Positions 54,724 through 64,000 of a DNA stretch of 64,000 nt are shown piece by piece. A program made the position numbers and the translations under genes. The stretch comes from Thalassia testudinum. Its lineage: Eukaryota; Streptophyta; Magnoliopsida; Alismatales; Hydrocharitaceae. The notes under the pieces were generated by a model. It was not told the DNA's origin. It saw only the letters and a list, made by a program, of their open reading frames with translations, and did not search any database. The number at the start of each line of letters is the position of its first letter. Position 1 is the stretch's first letter. The stretch spans positions 150,958,501 to 151,022,500 of the forward strand of contig JAZHRO010000063.1 in NCBI GenBank assembly GCA_037157565.1, given 5' to 3'.

Positions 54724-57498
54724 TGATGGTAACACCATTCTCTATTTCTAATTCAATTTGACTAATTTCCAAAGCTAATTTCACGTACTTGTTATATTAA
54801 AGGGTATAATTCAATCTTGGCTGAATCAAGAAGTGTTCTAAAATAGGTTAATTCTACTATTTTAATAAATAAATATTAGTACAGATTAACCAAGGGGTGA
54901 ACCAACAATTAATTGAAGGTCAAGTGAGTTTAAATTTCCAATAAGTGGGCTTGCATTAACTAATTTAGGGTTTTCATTCAGATTAAAAGATATTTCTCAA
55001 TTAAAAATCTTAATTTCAACCTCATTCAAATAGGGTTCTAGTTGGAATAAATGTAATCTAAACATTCTAAAAATTATTTAAAAATATTATCTAAGGTTTA
55101 GAGGAATCAATTTTACAAAGTGAAACTAATTTGTCCTCAAACAAAGACCAAGGTTAAAAATTAATACATTTTAGGTTAAATTGTAAATTGACTAATCAAA
55201 TTTCATCAAAACCCAAAAGTGAAGTTACCATTTGATTCCTTGGGTCTTAATTAAGTTACCCTAGAAAGTGGAGACAATTTAGACCTTATCTTGATCTACT
55301 TTACACAATGAACCGCAACTTTTGAATTCCTTTTAGATTGATCCTTTTTTGTCTTTCTAGTCCTTGGCTGAGGTTAGCCTTCTTCCTCAACCAGTAGTAG
55401 CAGCAGCTGTTGAGTTCCTCCTCAGACATGAAACTTAGGGAGAAATCTCCTCAAATTTTCTCATCAGAATCCCACCAAATTTGGTGGGATTGTTCCTCAA
55501 TCAATTTTGCATCCATTGACTCAATCCCCAGCTCGAGATTCCATCTATGGAACTTGGATTTCTCGATCAAAGTTTACGCTAAAACTTGCCTCAAAACCAA
55601 CCATTTCGAAACCATTTCCTTGCCTCAATTCATGCAACTATCACCCTATAAAGCTCTATGAACCCTCTGTGATTTGTTTTGTTGAGTTTTGGTGCACAAA
55701 CCCCCTTCCTACTTCTTCCCTGATGCCACCATTAATAAGGCCTTGGAGCTTCTTCAACCTAGTCCTTCGACGACTCCCACCTACAATAGGGAGAAGGCTT
55801 TTCTTCCCATTCACTCGTCGTGTTTTTTGTCAAAGAACATGACCCAGTTCCCGTTTGTCAGCTCTAATCCTCCTCCTTCATTGCCCGAAGGCCTGCCATC
55901 GCCATAGGTTTCCTTCCTCTTTCGTCTTCAATTAGGTTAGGGTTTTCATTCCTCATAGGTAGTTTTAGCTTTAGGACATTTTAATTTGAGCTTTCTTTGC
56001 CTTGGACACACACAACCACCTTCGCCATTGGAAGCTTCGTAGAGCTTCTCCGCTCGACCACTACACACGCTCGCTCACCTAATAGATTTAGGGCTTTGCT
56101 TCGGGGCATCACCTCGAAGCTCCTGGCATTGACGTAAGGTCGAAAGACCTCAACTTTTGTCCACAAGTACCCGTCGGAGTCCAACATCTTCCTTAGCTTC
56201 GGTGAACAATGCCTCCATGATCTGCTCCTCCAACCCTTGATCAGCCACCACCATCTCCTCAGCGAGAAGTTGGCAGCCATGCTGTGCCTTTCGCTAGCTT
56301 CATTATACGACTGGATTGAAGTTCGACCTTCCATCGGTGATGCTTCTAATGTCACGGAAGATAACCCTTACAGGGCCGTCGGTCAAGGACCCAAGTGCAA
56401 CTTTGAATAATTTTTTAGGGGTGCTTTTATAATTTTTCTTGAACCAATAAGGACATATTAGTAAATATTATTTCGTAAAGGGTTTTAGTGCAATACATGG
56501 GTTCAAATTTTATTGTTAAAATATTTGCTAATACTCAATTAATTAGACTAATTGAATCATTAGTGATTAATTAAGTTGGATTAGGAACAAATAAGCAGAA
56601 CTGTCGAATTTAGATTTCACATGAATTTCATACCTTTCCTCAGTCCCACCTCATGGGATTTTGACCATACGCAGTGCCTTATAAGGAGCTGCATCCCTTG
56701 GCTCATCAGCCGAATAGGGATGGGCTCTCCATAGGGCATATGTAAGCCTGTTAGCCTACCATTATATACATATATATATAGCCCAGGAAGGGGCAACCCA
56801 CTAGGTCGTGAGAGAGAGGCCCATTAAGCAATCTGATCTGGGTTGGATCGTTGTGCTTGCGCCAGACCCTTTTTAGGGTAAGAAAAAAAATCAAAGATAA
56901 GAAAGAAGAGGGTGACAATTAGTGAGAAGAAGAGGAGAGGTAGTAATGAAAAGTAGTAGTGTGTGTGCGAGGATTTGATTTTAAAAGAGGAAAGGATAGT
57001 CCCACATCAGTGGGTTACAAAGTGTTTAGGTGTTATATCCAGACTCTCCTCCAATGTCTCATTGGCTCTTAATAGGGAGGCTTCCCATAGGACATATGTA
57101 AGCCCACTATCTATACATGTACATTAAGAGAAAGAAAAGAGAGGCCTACCGAGGGGTGACCCATTTAGGGCATGTTTGGGCCTAGGAGATAGGGCATTTT
57201 TGGTTCTGATATGAGAAATTCTCAGTTTTAAGGGTTCAAACCCTTTTAGGACGTGCATATAACTTAGCCCTTCTCTTTTTACATTTTTTGAGCTAGAATC
57301 CTTAACTCAAATAACAACTAATAACTTCTAGCTCCATAGCATAAAAGTTTGATAGTGATAATTCGTGCATTTGTTTTGCTCCCAGAGAACGACCTTGGAA
57401 TATTTCTTTATTTCGTGTACAAGTTTTAAGTGTTGATTTTACTTTTATCAACTATACTATGATGAAAGTTTTAAAATTCGACTTAGCGATATTAACAT
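54724..57498 (+). repeat. LTR-I (OTA type)
   Basis: TGATGGTAACACC to GATATTAACA, 2.78 kb, + strand. TATA box tataaagc at 55647-55654. The U5 motif is diverged (tgctcccagagaacgaccttgg, about 57380), and tRNA-Asp-complementary caactatactat is near 57450. Two related blocks with agtcccac and cata-gtaagcc elements lie at 56642-56806 and 56999-57170. No primer site follows 57498. It is probably an isolated, old LTR. Confidence 0.65.
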
Positions 57499-57549
57499 TT
57501 TTCTTAGGTAGACACATTGAAAATTATATTATGAATATATTAAATAAAA

Positions 57550-58250
57550 ATATACGAGAAGTCAAAAAGTGAACAAAGGCTTCGAAATTTTACCACCACT
57601 CGTTCCTACCTTGGTAGGAGGCTGTTGGGTCGGGCCTGGCTCAGTTGCAGGCTATTGATCATCAGTACAAGGCTGTTGGGTTTGGCCTCCATCAATCTCA
57701 AGCTAATGGGACTGGCCTGCATCAGTCGCATGTTGCTGAGGTGGCTACCCTACCTCAATCTTGTCGTCGCCCTCATGTCTGTCATCATCCTCGAACTGGG
57801 GTTCTTGCTGAGGATGATTTACCTTAATGAAATAGCTATCAAAGTCTACTAGTAGGGGAGTAAGTACTAGCACCTTACTCCTATTATGAAGGTAACAACC
57901 CTAGGAAAGAGTGTGTGGAGGTATGTACTAGTGGTAAGGATGATACCTAGAAGATTGGGGTAAAGTGGGGATATACTGAGAGGGTAGCTGAGTTTGGATG
58001 TGTGGATGCTAGGAAACTGGAGGTGGAGGTGGAGGTGGTCAAGAAAATTAGAGGTGGAGGTGGTTGAGAAACTAGAGGTGGAGGTGGCCAGGAAATTGGA
58101 GGTGGAGGTGTGTGGGAAACTGGTGGTAGAGATGGGTGGGTGGCTGGAGGTGGTGGCTAGGAAATTGGAGGTAGCTACAAAACTAGGGGTATCTCCTCCC
58201 TAACCTTAGGAAGGTGGCTAAGTACCCCTATGAACTACCTTCTTCCTATG
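57550..58250 (-). pseudogene. Possible second-ORF remnant of a CACTA element, with GGTGGA minisatellite
   Basis: On the minus strand 57560-57850 gives a Gln, Pro, Thr and Asp-rich frame (for example PQQEPQFEDDD) with a few TAG stops. 57990-58200 consists of ~30-bp repeats of ggaaattggaggtggaggtgg. Pro- and Gln-rich, repeat-bearing proteins are common downstream of TNP2 in plant CACTA elements. The link is by position only. Confidence 0.35.
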
Positions 58251-58399
58251 CCTCATTTGCAAAAGACAACAAATAATCAATTATAAACATACGATAATTC
58301 TTAAAAATTCAAATTAAATTTATAGAGAATGCAAATTATATCGTAAGCATGAATGCCAATTTCATTTAAGTATATTTTATTATACCTAAAGCATTGATG

Positions 58400-59505
58400 T
58401 CTATAGCTCTGGGAGCTACTTCTCCTTCTTCTGGAATTTCTTGATATGCTTCAGATTCTAAATTACTATCATTATTATTCCATGCATTGAAGTACTCATG
58501 GGGCACTAATTTAATGGGAATGATCCACCCATTCTTGCTATTATCGGGTATGTAGAAACCTTGTGATACTTAACAAGCTAATGTGAATGGTTCTACTATC
58601 TAAAGAATTTGACGATTTTTATTTAACTTATATATCCATGTTTATTATCTTTTTTTAAACTAATCCCTTCCTTAAAGCATCAAACCATTCACACTTAAAT
58701 CAGACCACCCTGTGGTCATATCTGAGCTCATCTCCACAATCTGGACGATTTGCCCATAATACCCATCACAACCTGTGTGTAAATCACAACGGACAAGAAC
58801 TTTAGCTTGTTGTAATGCTTTGCATCTTCAATTGATCTTATTTTGAATATGAAGCCATTCATGACGTATCCAGAATGATAATGTCCGTAACTCAACAAAG
58901 TTTCAACTATTACATCAAAGCCTTCTAGCAAATGTAGGTCATTATTGTCTTTCATTTAGTGTACATGGTGTTTAAACCAATCAAGGAATTCTAGCTCGCA
59001 GACAGATGGATGTGTAAATTGTTTGAATTCGTCAAAAAATGGATCCACCTCGGGGATCTGCTTCAAAATATATAAGTGCGCTAACTGTCAATCCATTATA
59101 TCAATAATCTTATATTCTGTGCGGAGTATCGCCCTTCCCTTTATATCAAATATTGACAAAGAATCGTCATTTATTTTGTTGTATTCGCTATCAAAATTTC
59201 TTTTAAGCTGGTTGAATTTGTCGTATGGATTGTCCATACACATACCACAAAAGTTTATGCATTCCTCTACAAGATAGCATTCAACAATTGTCCCTTGGGC
59301 TTCACTTTATTTAAGATGTAATCTTTTAACTTTTTTAGAAACCACTCAACTAGATATATCCATCTATATTGTATGGGCCCACCAGCCCTTGTTGCATTTG
59401 CAAGATGAAGCATTAGATACACCATAACATCGAAGAATGCTGGAGGGAAAAGTTGTTCCATCTTACAAAGTGTGATCACAATTTGTTCATTTCAATAATC
59501 CAAAA
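58400..59505 (-). pseudogene. CACTA (En/Spm) TNP2-type transposase, C-terminal part (relic)
   Basis: Minus-strand translation from 59500 gives VITLCKMEQLFPPAFFDVMVYL and PIQYRWIYLVEWFLKKLK, the DUF4218-type region of TNP2. It continues through HPSVCELEFLDWFKHHV (about 58990), SGYVMNGFIF-like sequence of the DUF4216 region (about 58870), and FYIPDNSKNGWIIPIK near 58540. The domain order is right for the end of TNP2. Several stops and shifts are present and the base composition is AT-rich. The N-terminal catalytic part is missing because LTR-J begins at 59511. No CACTA terminal repeat was found. In life this protein cuts at the CACTA termini. Confidence 0.82.
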
Positions 59506-59510
59506 GTTCA

Positions 59511-61110
59511 TGATGGTAACACCATCATCCTCTTTATCTAACTCAATTTGACTAAATTCCAAAGCTAATTTTACCTAATTGATACATTAAATGATATAAT
59601 TCAATCAGGGCTAAATCAAGAGGACCTGCACTAAATGGATTAATTCTACTATTTTAACAAACAAGTTTAAAGTGCAAATTAACTAATGGATGAACCTATG
59701 ATTAATTAAAAGTCAAATAAGCTTAAATTTCTAAGAATTAGGTTGATATTGAGTAATTTAAGATTTTCATTCAAATTTATTGTTAGTTTTTAATTAATTA
59801 CCCTAATTTTAGCCTCACTTTAATTAAAAGGGTTGTGATGGTTTAAAAATATTATATAAGGTCTAGAACAAGTAATTTAACAAAAGGAACCTATTTTAAC
59901 CTAAAATAGAGACCTAGGTGGATATTTAATACATTTTGAGTTAAAAGCATAAATTAATCAATCAAACTTCATCAAAACCCAAAATTAATGTCACCATATG
60001 ATTCCTTGGGTCCAAAATAGGTTGAATCCAAATTGTGAGCCCAATTAGAGTCCATCTTGACCAAGTTTACAAATTGCTCCTTAAATTTCTGATTTCCTTT
60101 CAAACACCAGCCAAACTTTCAAATTTTTTTGCAAAAGTGCCCCGGCGACCATCTTATTCAAACTTCGTCTTCTCCACACACAGCCAGAGTTTCCAATGTT
60201 GACTCATCGTTGACCGCGAAATCCTTATGAGTTTGATCGAGCAACTCCGCTAAACTTGGAAGACTTGCTCAACACATGATTTCATGTACGTTGGTTGCTT
60301 CCATGCACAAAATCCACTCCTCCATCAAACATGTCGGCAGCCTCCAACTTCGATCAACAAGCTGTGACATTTCAAGCGTTCTCTTCTCATATCAAGGAGC
60401 TAAAAAGCTCCATCTTCATTTTTCGATCCTCCTCGTTGAGTTTTGGGTGCACTACCCCTCCTCTTCCCCCTTCCTTGAAGCCACCATTAACGACAACCTT
60501 GGAGCTCGTCTTCCACAATCATTGGCCGCTCTTCCGCTACAATTGGAAGAGGGTCTCTCTCCCTCTTCATTATGTGAAGCTTCATGCGAAGCTTTGGACT
60601 CCAAAGACTTCTCCGCTCTAACTCCACCGCCGTCTCCTCCTTCTCCACATCCGGCAGCCCGCTCTTCGGGAGTCCCTTGCCGTCCTCGTCATCTTTTTGA
60701 TAGTTCTTCTTCCTCCTCTTGCTCCATAGAATATTCTAGGCTTATTAGAACATGTAACCATCACTACACCACCACCTTCACCATTTTCTTCCTAGTGGAT
60801 GGCACCTGCATTCGGCCACACACCAGTGGCCCTCTAGCGAGGATCTCATTGCTTTGTTCACTGTTTCCACCTACCAACCATCCCACAAGCTCTGCCTCAG
60901 TCAGAGGATCAAAAGCCCTCAAGAAATTTTGGGATATGAAGCCTCCATTGCTCCACCAAACACCACCCATTCCCACCAACTTCATTGTTTTGATCAACGA
61001 TCGGATCACAGCATTGGATCGACAAGCTCACCTCGACCCTCCTCCGCCTCTATGCAAGAGATCCAATGGCCAGATCTCAAGTCGGCATGCTTAGGCATCT
61101 CCTCCAACAT
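59511..61110 (+). repeat. LTR-J, 3'-truncated (OTA type)
   Basis: It begins TGATGGTAACACCATC within the CACTA relic and follows LTR-I (U3 landmarks such as gattccttgggtcc near 60000 and gagttttgggtgcac near 60436). R/U5 signals are not seen, and recognisable LTR sequence ends near 61110. The 272-codon + strand frame at 60276-61094 lies wholly in this LTR and is not considered a gene. Confidence 0.6.
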
Positions 61111-62110
61111 GGAAAAAGTTGCTTGGTAAGTTCACTTTAGTGGATCATAAATTGACTCAAGTACTCATTAATTATATTTTCCTAATTTCTAACTTACCAA
61201 GATCTAAGTGATAATTCATATTCGTCAACATACATTTTTTGTGCATCAACTTCACATTTAATAATATATTTTTATATTACTTATTTATTGTTTGCAGGCT
61301 GAATGCAAGAACTATTAAATCAAACATGGAGGGTGCCATTTACAAAATGTCACACATGACCCGCGCACATCTCTCCGTGCGTTAGCCGGCCTCCATATTT
61401 GGTCAAGGGTCAATATCTTAGGCGTCACCAGCAGGGACAGCCGTTTTCGCATGCTGATACAACTCGATTGGTAGAGAGGAGTATAAAAACTCCTCTTCTT
61501 CCTCGCTGATGGGGGAGAGATCGCATCTCTTCTTTTCCCCCTTCGGGGGCCACCTCCACCTTCACCACCGTGTATCAAGCCTGCACCGTGAACCTCAAGC
61601 ATTCTCCGACCTCGCCTTCATCTCCGCTCGTGCACGCCACTCCTCGCACCGGGCCCTCCACTGCGAACTTCATCGCCACCATTCTATCCACGCCATCCAC
61701 TTCTTCTTCGTTTTCTCCATCTTCTTCGGCCTCCAGAGAACCCAAACTTCATCCCCGTGCCACCTCACCACAGCAACACCTTCTGGCCACCTTCATCATC
61801 GCCAACATCCCCATCGTCCTCCCCTCTCTCAACTGCATCCACGTCATCGTTCATTCAGACCAATCGGCGGCCACTCCGTCGCAGCCAAAAACCCACTGGC
61901 AGCCCCTGCGAGCTCGCCGACCGGCCACCTCCTGCCACCATCGATCGCGTCGTCACCTCCTACGCGAAGGTCGTGAGCCTGTGCACCTCCGCTGAGATCC
62001 TCGCTGCTGTCGACGGCCTCCTGCACACGCACGATGCCGGCCACCGTCCTCCTCTGTTTTCGTACACCAACGGGTCCATTAATTTGAATGAGATGGGGTG
62101 AGGGTTATTG
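61111..62110 (+). other. Promoter-like and GC-rich, gene-like segment (unassigned)
   Basis: gtaagt at 61126 and tttgcag ending at 61297 bound a 172-bp AT-rich stretch that looks like an intron. A TATA-like tataaaaa (61482-61489) lies within a perfect inverted repeat (agaggagt / actcctct, 61475-61496). A CG-containing block with open + strand frames follows, the best being 61757-62101. I recognise no protein family. It may be a gene fragment, or LTR sequence whose GC content makes open frames by chance. Confidence 0.25.
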
Positions 62111-64000
62111 AAGAAGAGAGTTTAATCTTTTATACTTATACGTTGTTGCACTTTTTTTCCTCCTGCCCTCTCACTTTGGCTCTATTTTCTCTGCGGTCTC
62201 TCTCTCTAACAGCTGAACTCTCCCTCTCATTTGTTTCTTCTATGCAAAAATAATTCTTCATCATCCGTGGGACTTGATATGCGTGGTAACAATTTGTGAG
62301 TTTATTTGATTTGCGCCTCTACTTGGATATGATTTAATTCACTCGATTTAAATTATTTAATATTTTGATTATTAATTTTTTATTATGTAAAAATTACAAT
62401 GAAGTATTCTTTTTTGTTCTATCTTAGGTAAGAGAAAATTGAGGCAACGAATCTAATAGACTCATAAACATATTTTATTTGCATCTGACTTTTGGGTGAC
62501 TTAGTATTCACGCATCTATTTTGTGGTGTGAGGTGCACATTTGGAAGAGCAAGATTGCACTGGATGCATTTTAGTGGGCCTTGATTCCACATGGGGAGGA
62601 GATGAATAACTGGCGGATCAAGAAGCTCAGAGGTTCATCAAGGAGGACTTCTCCTATTTTTCTATTCCCATTTAGTTAGGTTTTAGAATAGACTTTAGAC
62701 TCAACTTATTTTATTTCAGTTTTCTCGCCCTTGTAATTTAGGGCTTATTTTCGAGGTTTGTCCCCCAAGTTTTTGGTGAGCTCCTTGTTCTGGGAGCATT
62801 TTCGGGAGCATGTTCCCATTTCTTTAGTTAATTAGGATTATTTATCTTGTGGAATGTGATTGATGTTAGATTAGGATAGTTGGAAGTTTAGTTTAATTTT
62901 GATTAGTTAATTAAAAATAAAATAAATTTCGAGCTTTCTACTAGAAGCTGCATATTCATAGGGTGGTCATATAGGATTATTTAAGCAGCATCTAGTTTAT
63001 CTTTTTTGCATTGCAAGCATTCTTGCACGAAGAAAGCTAGAGTAAGGTACGTCATCTCTTTAGCATCACATCTCGATCATACATCTGCATTATACTTAAA
63101 TCCAAGACCACGAAAGTGTTGTGAATCTAATTAATTCAGTGGTCACCATAAAAATTGGGACTGTTAACAAAGGTCGGACCTTAAAATTAGTGACCTTAAA
63201 TTACATGCAAATGGACTTATTTACGGGATTTCAAAATACAAAATGCACGCGTGTGTTGCACACCTGAGACACTGTGCACATCACACATAAAGTCACTAGA
63301 GATAAATTTCTACCTCTCCTCTTTGCATCATAAGGGAAGTTAGTCGGAAATCAACAAGCCTATCCACCAAGTTACTTTGGTTCCTCATGCACAGGCTCGA
63401 TTCGAGACTTTCATCCCTTACGAGTAGGTTGTAAGCACAAATGATGGTCAGCCTAGGAAGTGTAATCTTTGTGAAACTTGTTTGGCCACCTATTCTAACT
63501 GACCTCATTCTTTATCAATCAAGTCTAGTGAGGGATCTTAAGATACCATGGACCTCTCATACCACTTAAGTGGGAATGGAGGGACATTGCCTTGACTCCA
63601 TTTTGACTAACCTATGAGTGGGAATTGAGGAGTCCTTCAATCTACTAAAAATAGATTCCCATTGCATTTGTGTTTGTAGTGGCAGTGATTTGTGTGTGGT
63701 AGAGCTCTCTCGGAAGTTTTTGCTTTTAATCGGAATTCACCAGAGTCCTAAGAGAGTTAAACCTTTTGATGGAAAGAAATTGACTACCCTTACTCCTATC
63801 ATTTTAATCATGATCCCATGCCCCACGTGTATCCCTCCTTTAAGGGGTACAATGACAATTTATGGGGTCATTCATATTCTCACCTTGGGAGTACTGGCCC
63901 AATAACTCCTACTTTTGAGTAGAGTCTAAGAGCTGGATTTTCCAACCTAGGAGTTCCCACTAGTATGCAAACACCCAACCCTCCCACCCTTCATGATCTT
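62111..64000. other. Unassigned AT-rich sequence
   Basis: No recognisable coding frame or transposon landmark on either strand. A minus frame at 63296-63508 and a + frame at 63618-63905 are open but match nothing I know. 62640-63060 has a promoter/LTR-like look without definable ends. Confidence 0.4.

Noticed and set aside
60276..61094. 272-codon + frame
   Set aside because: It sits within LTR-J U3/R and is Ser/Pro/His-rich low-complexity sequence, with no match to a known protein and no conservation in LTR-I.

Overview
The window looks like nuclear DNA from heterochromatin of a flowering plant. It is almost wholly transposable elements: plant Ty3/gypsy elements of the Athila/Tat (OTA) type primed by tRNA-Asp, gypsy solo LTRs, a Ty1/copia relic, an L1-type LINE relic and a CACTA relic. 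I found no intact host gene, no rRNA or tRNA gene and nothing prokaryotic. The species cannot be named from the sequence. The letters A to J are labels used only here.

Layout. 1-201: AT palindrome and (CATA)n. 202-10074: element A, a gag/pol-less LTR retrotransposon on the minus strand, inserted in the CATA microsatellite. 10075-11280: microsatellites and unassigned GC-rich DNA. 11280-13709: LTR S1, rich in AGACGTCT palindromes. 13711-16815: end of an OTA integrase, its 3' region and an LTR. 16816-18270: LTR-like relic. 18357-19640: copia RT/RNase H relic. 21430-24089: LINE ORF1/ORF2 relic. 24090-39454: element C, a decayed Athila-like element (minus strand) that lies in the LINE and is itself split by element B. 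25167-35043: element B, complete and young, with a 5-bp target duplication ATTAC and near-identical LTRs. 39455-46926: two inverted LTR junctions around a + strand element (E) that keeps an intact but truncated Athila-like gag. 46927-54493: + strand LTRs G and H; G carries a piece of element-internal sequence and H is split by solo LTR S2 (TSD ACAAA). 54724-57498: LTR-I. 57550-59505: CACTA relic. 59511-61110: LTR-J. The remainder is unassigned.

How the parts fit. A and B have LTRs of about 2.6-2.7 kb, a tRNA-Asp primer site, a leader of about 1 kb, one long acidic ORF in the position of gag-pol, a 3' region with an extra internal polypurine tract, and a terminal polypurine tract. Their leader is homologous to the leader of the gag-bearing element E almost to the start codon, after which the proteins are unrelated. 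This suggests that A and B are packaged by proteins of Athila-like helpers such as E and C. The 543-residue ORF of B, about 60% identical by eye to the broken copy in A and with no gag, protease, RT or integrase motif, is the best candidate for something undescribed.

A second general signal is in U5 of nearly all OTA LTRs here. A stretch about 40-60 nt from the primer site is complementary, in the element RNA, to the 5' end of plant tRNA-Asp, the same tRNA whose 3' end is used as primer. This suggests an extended primer-tRNA contact.
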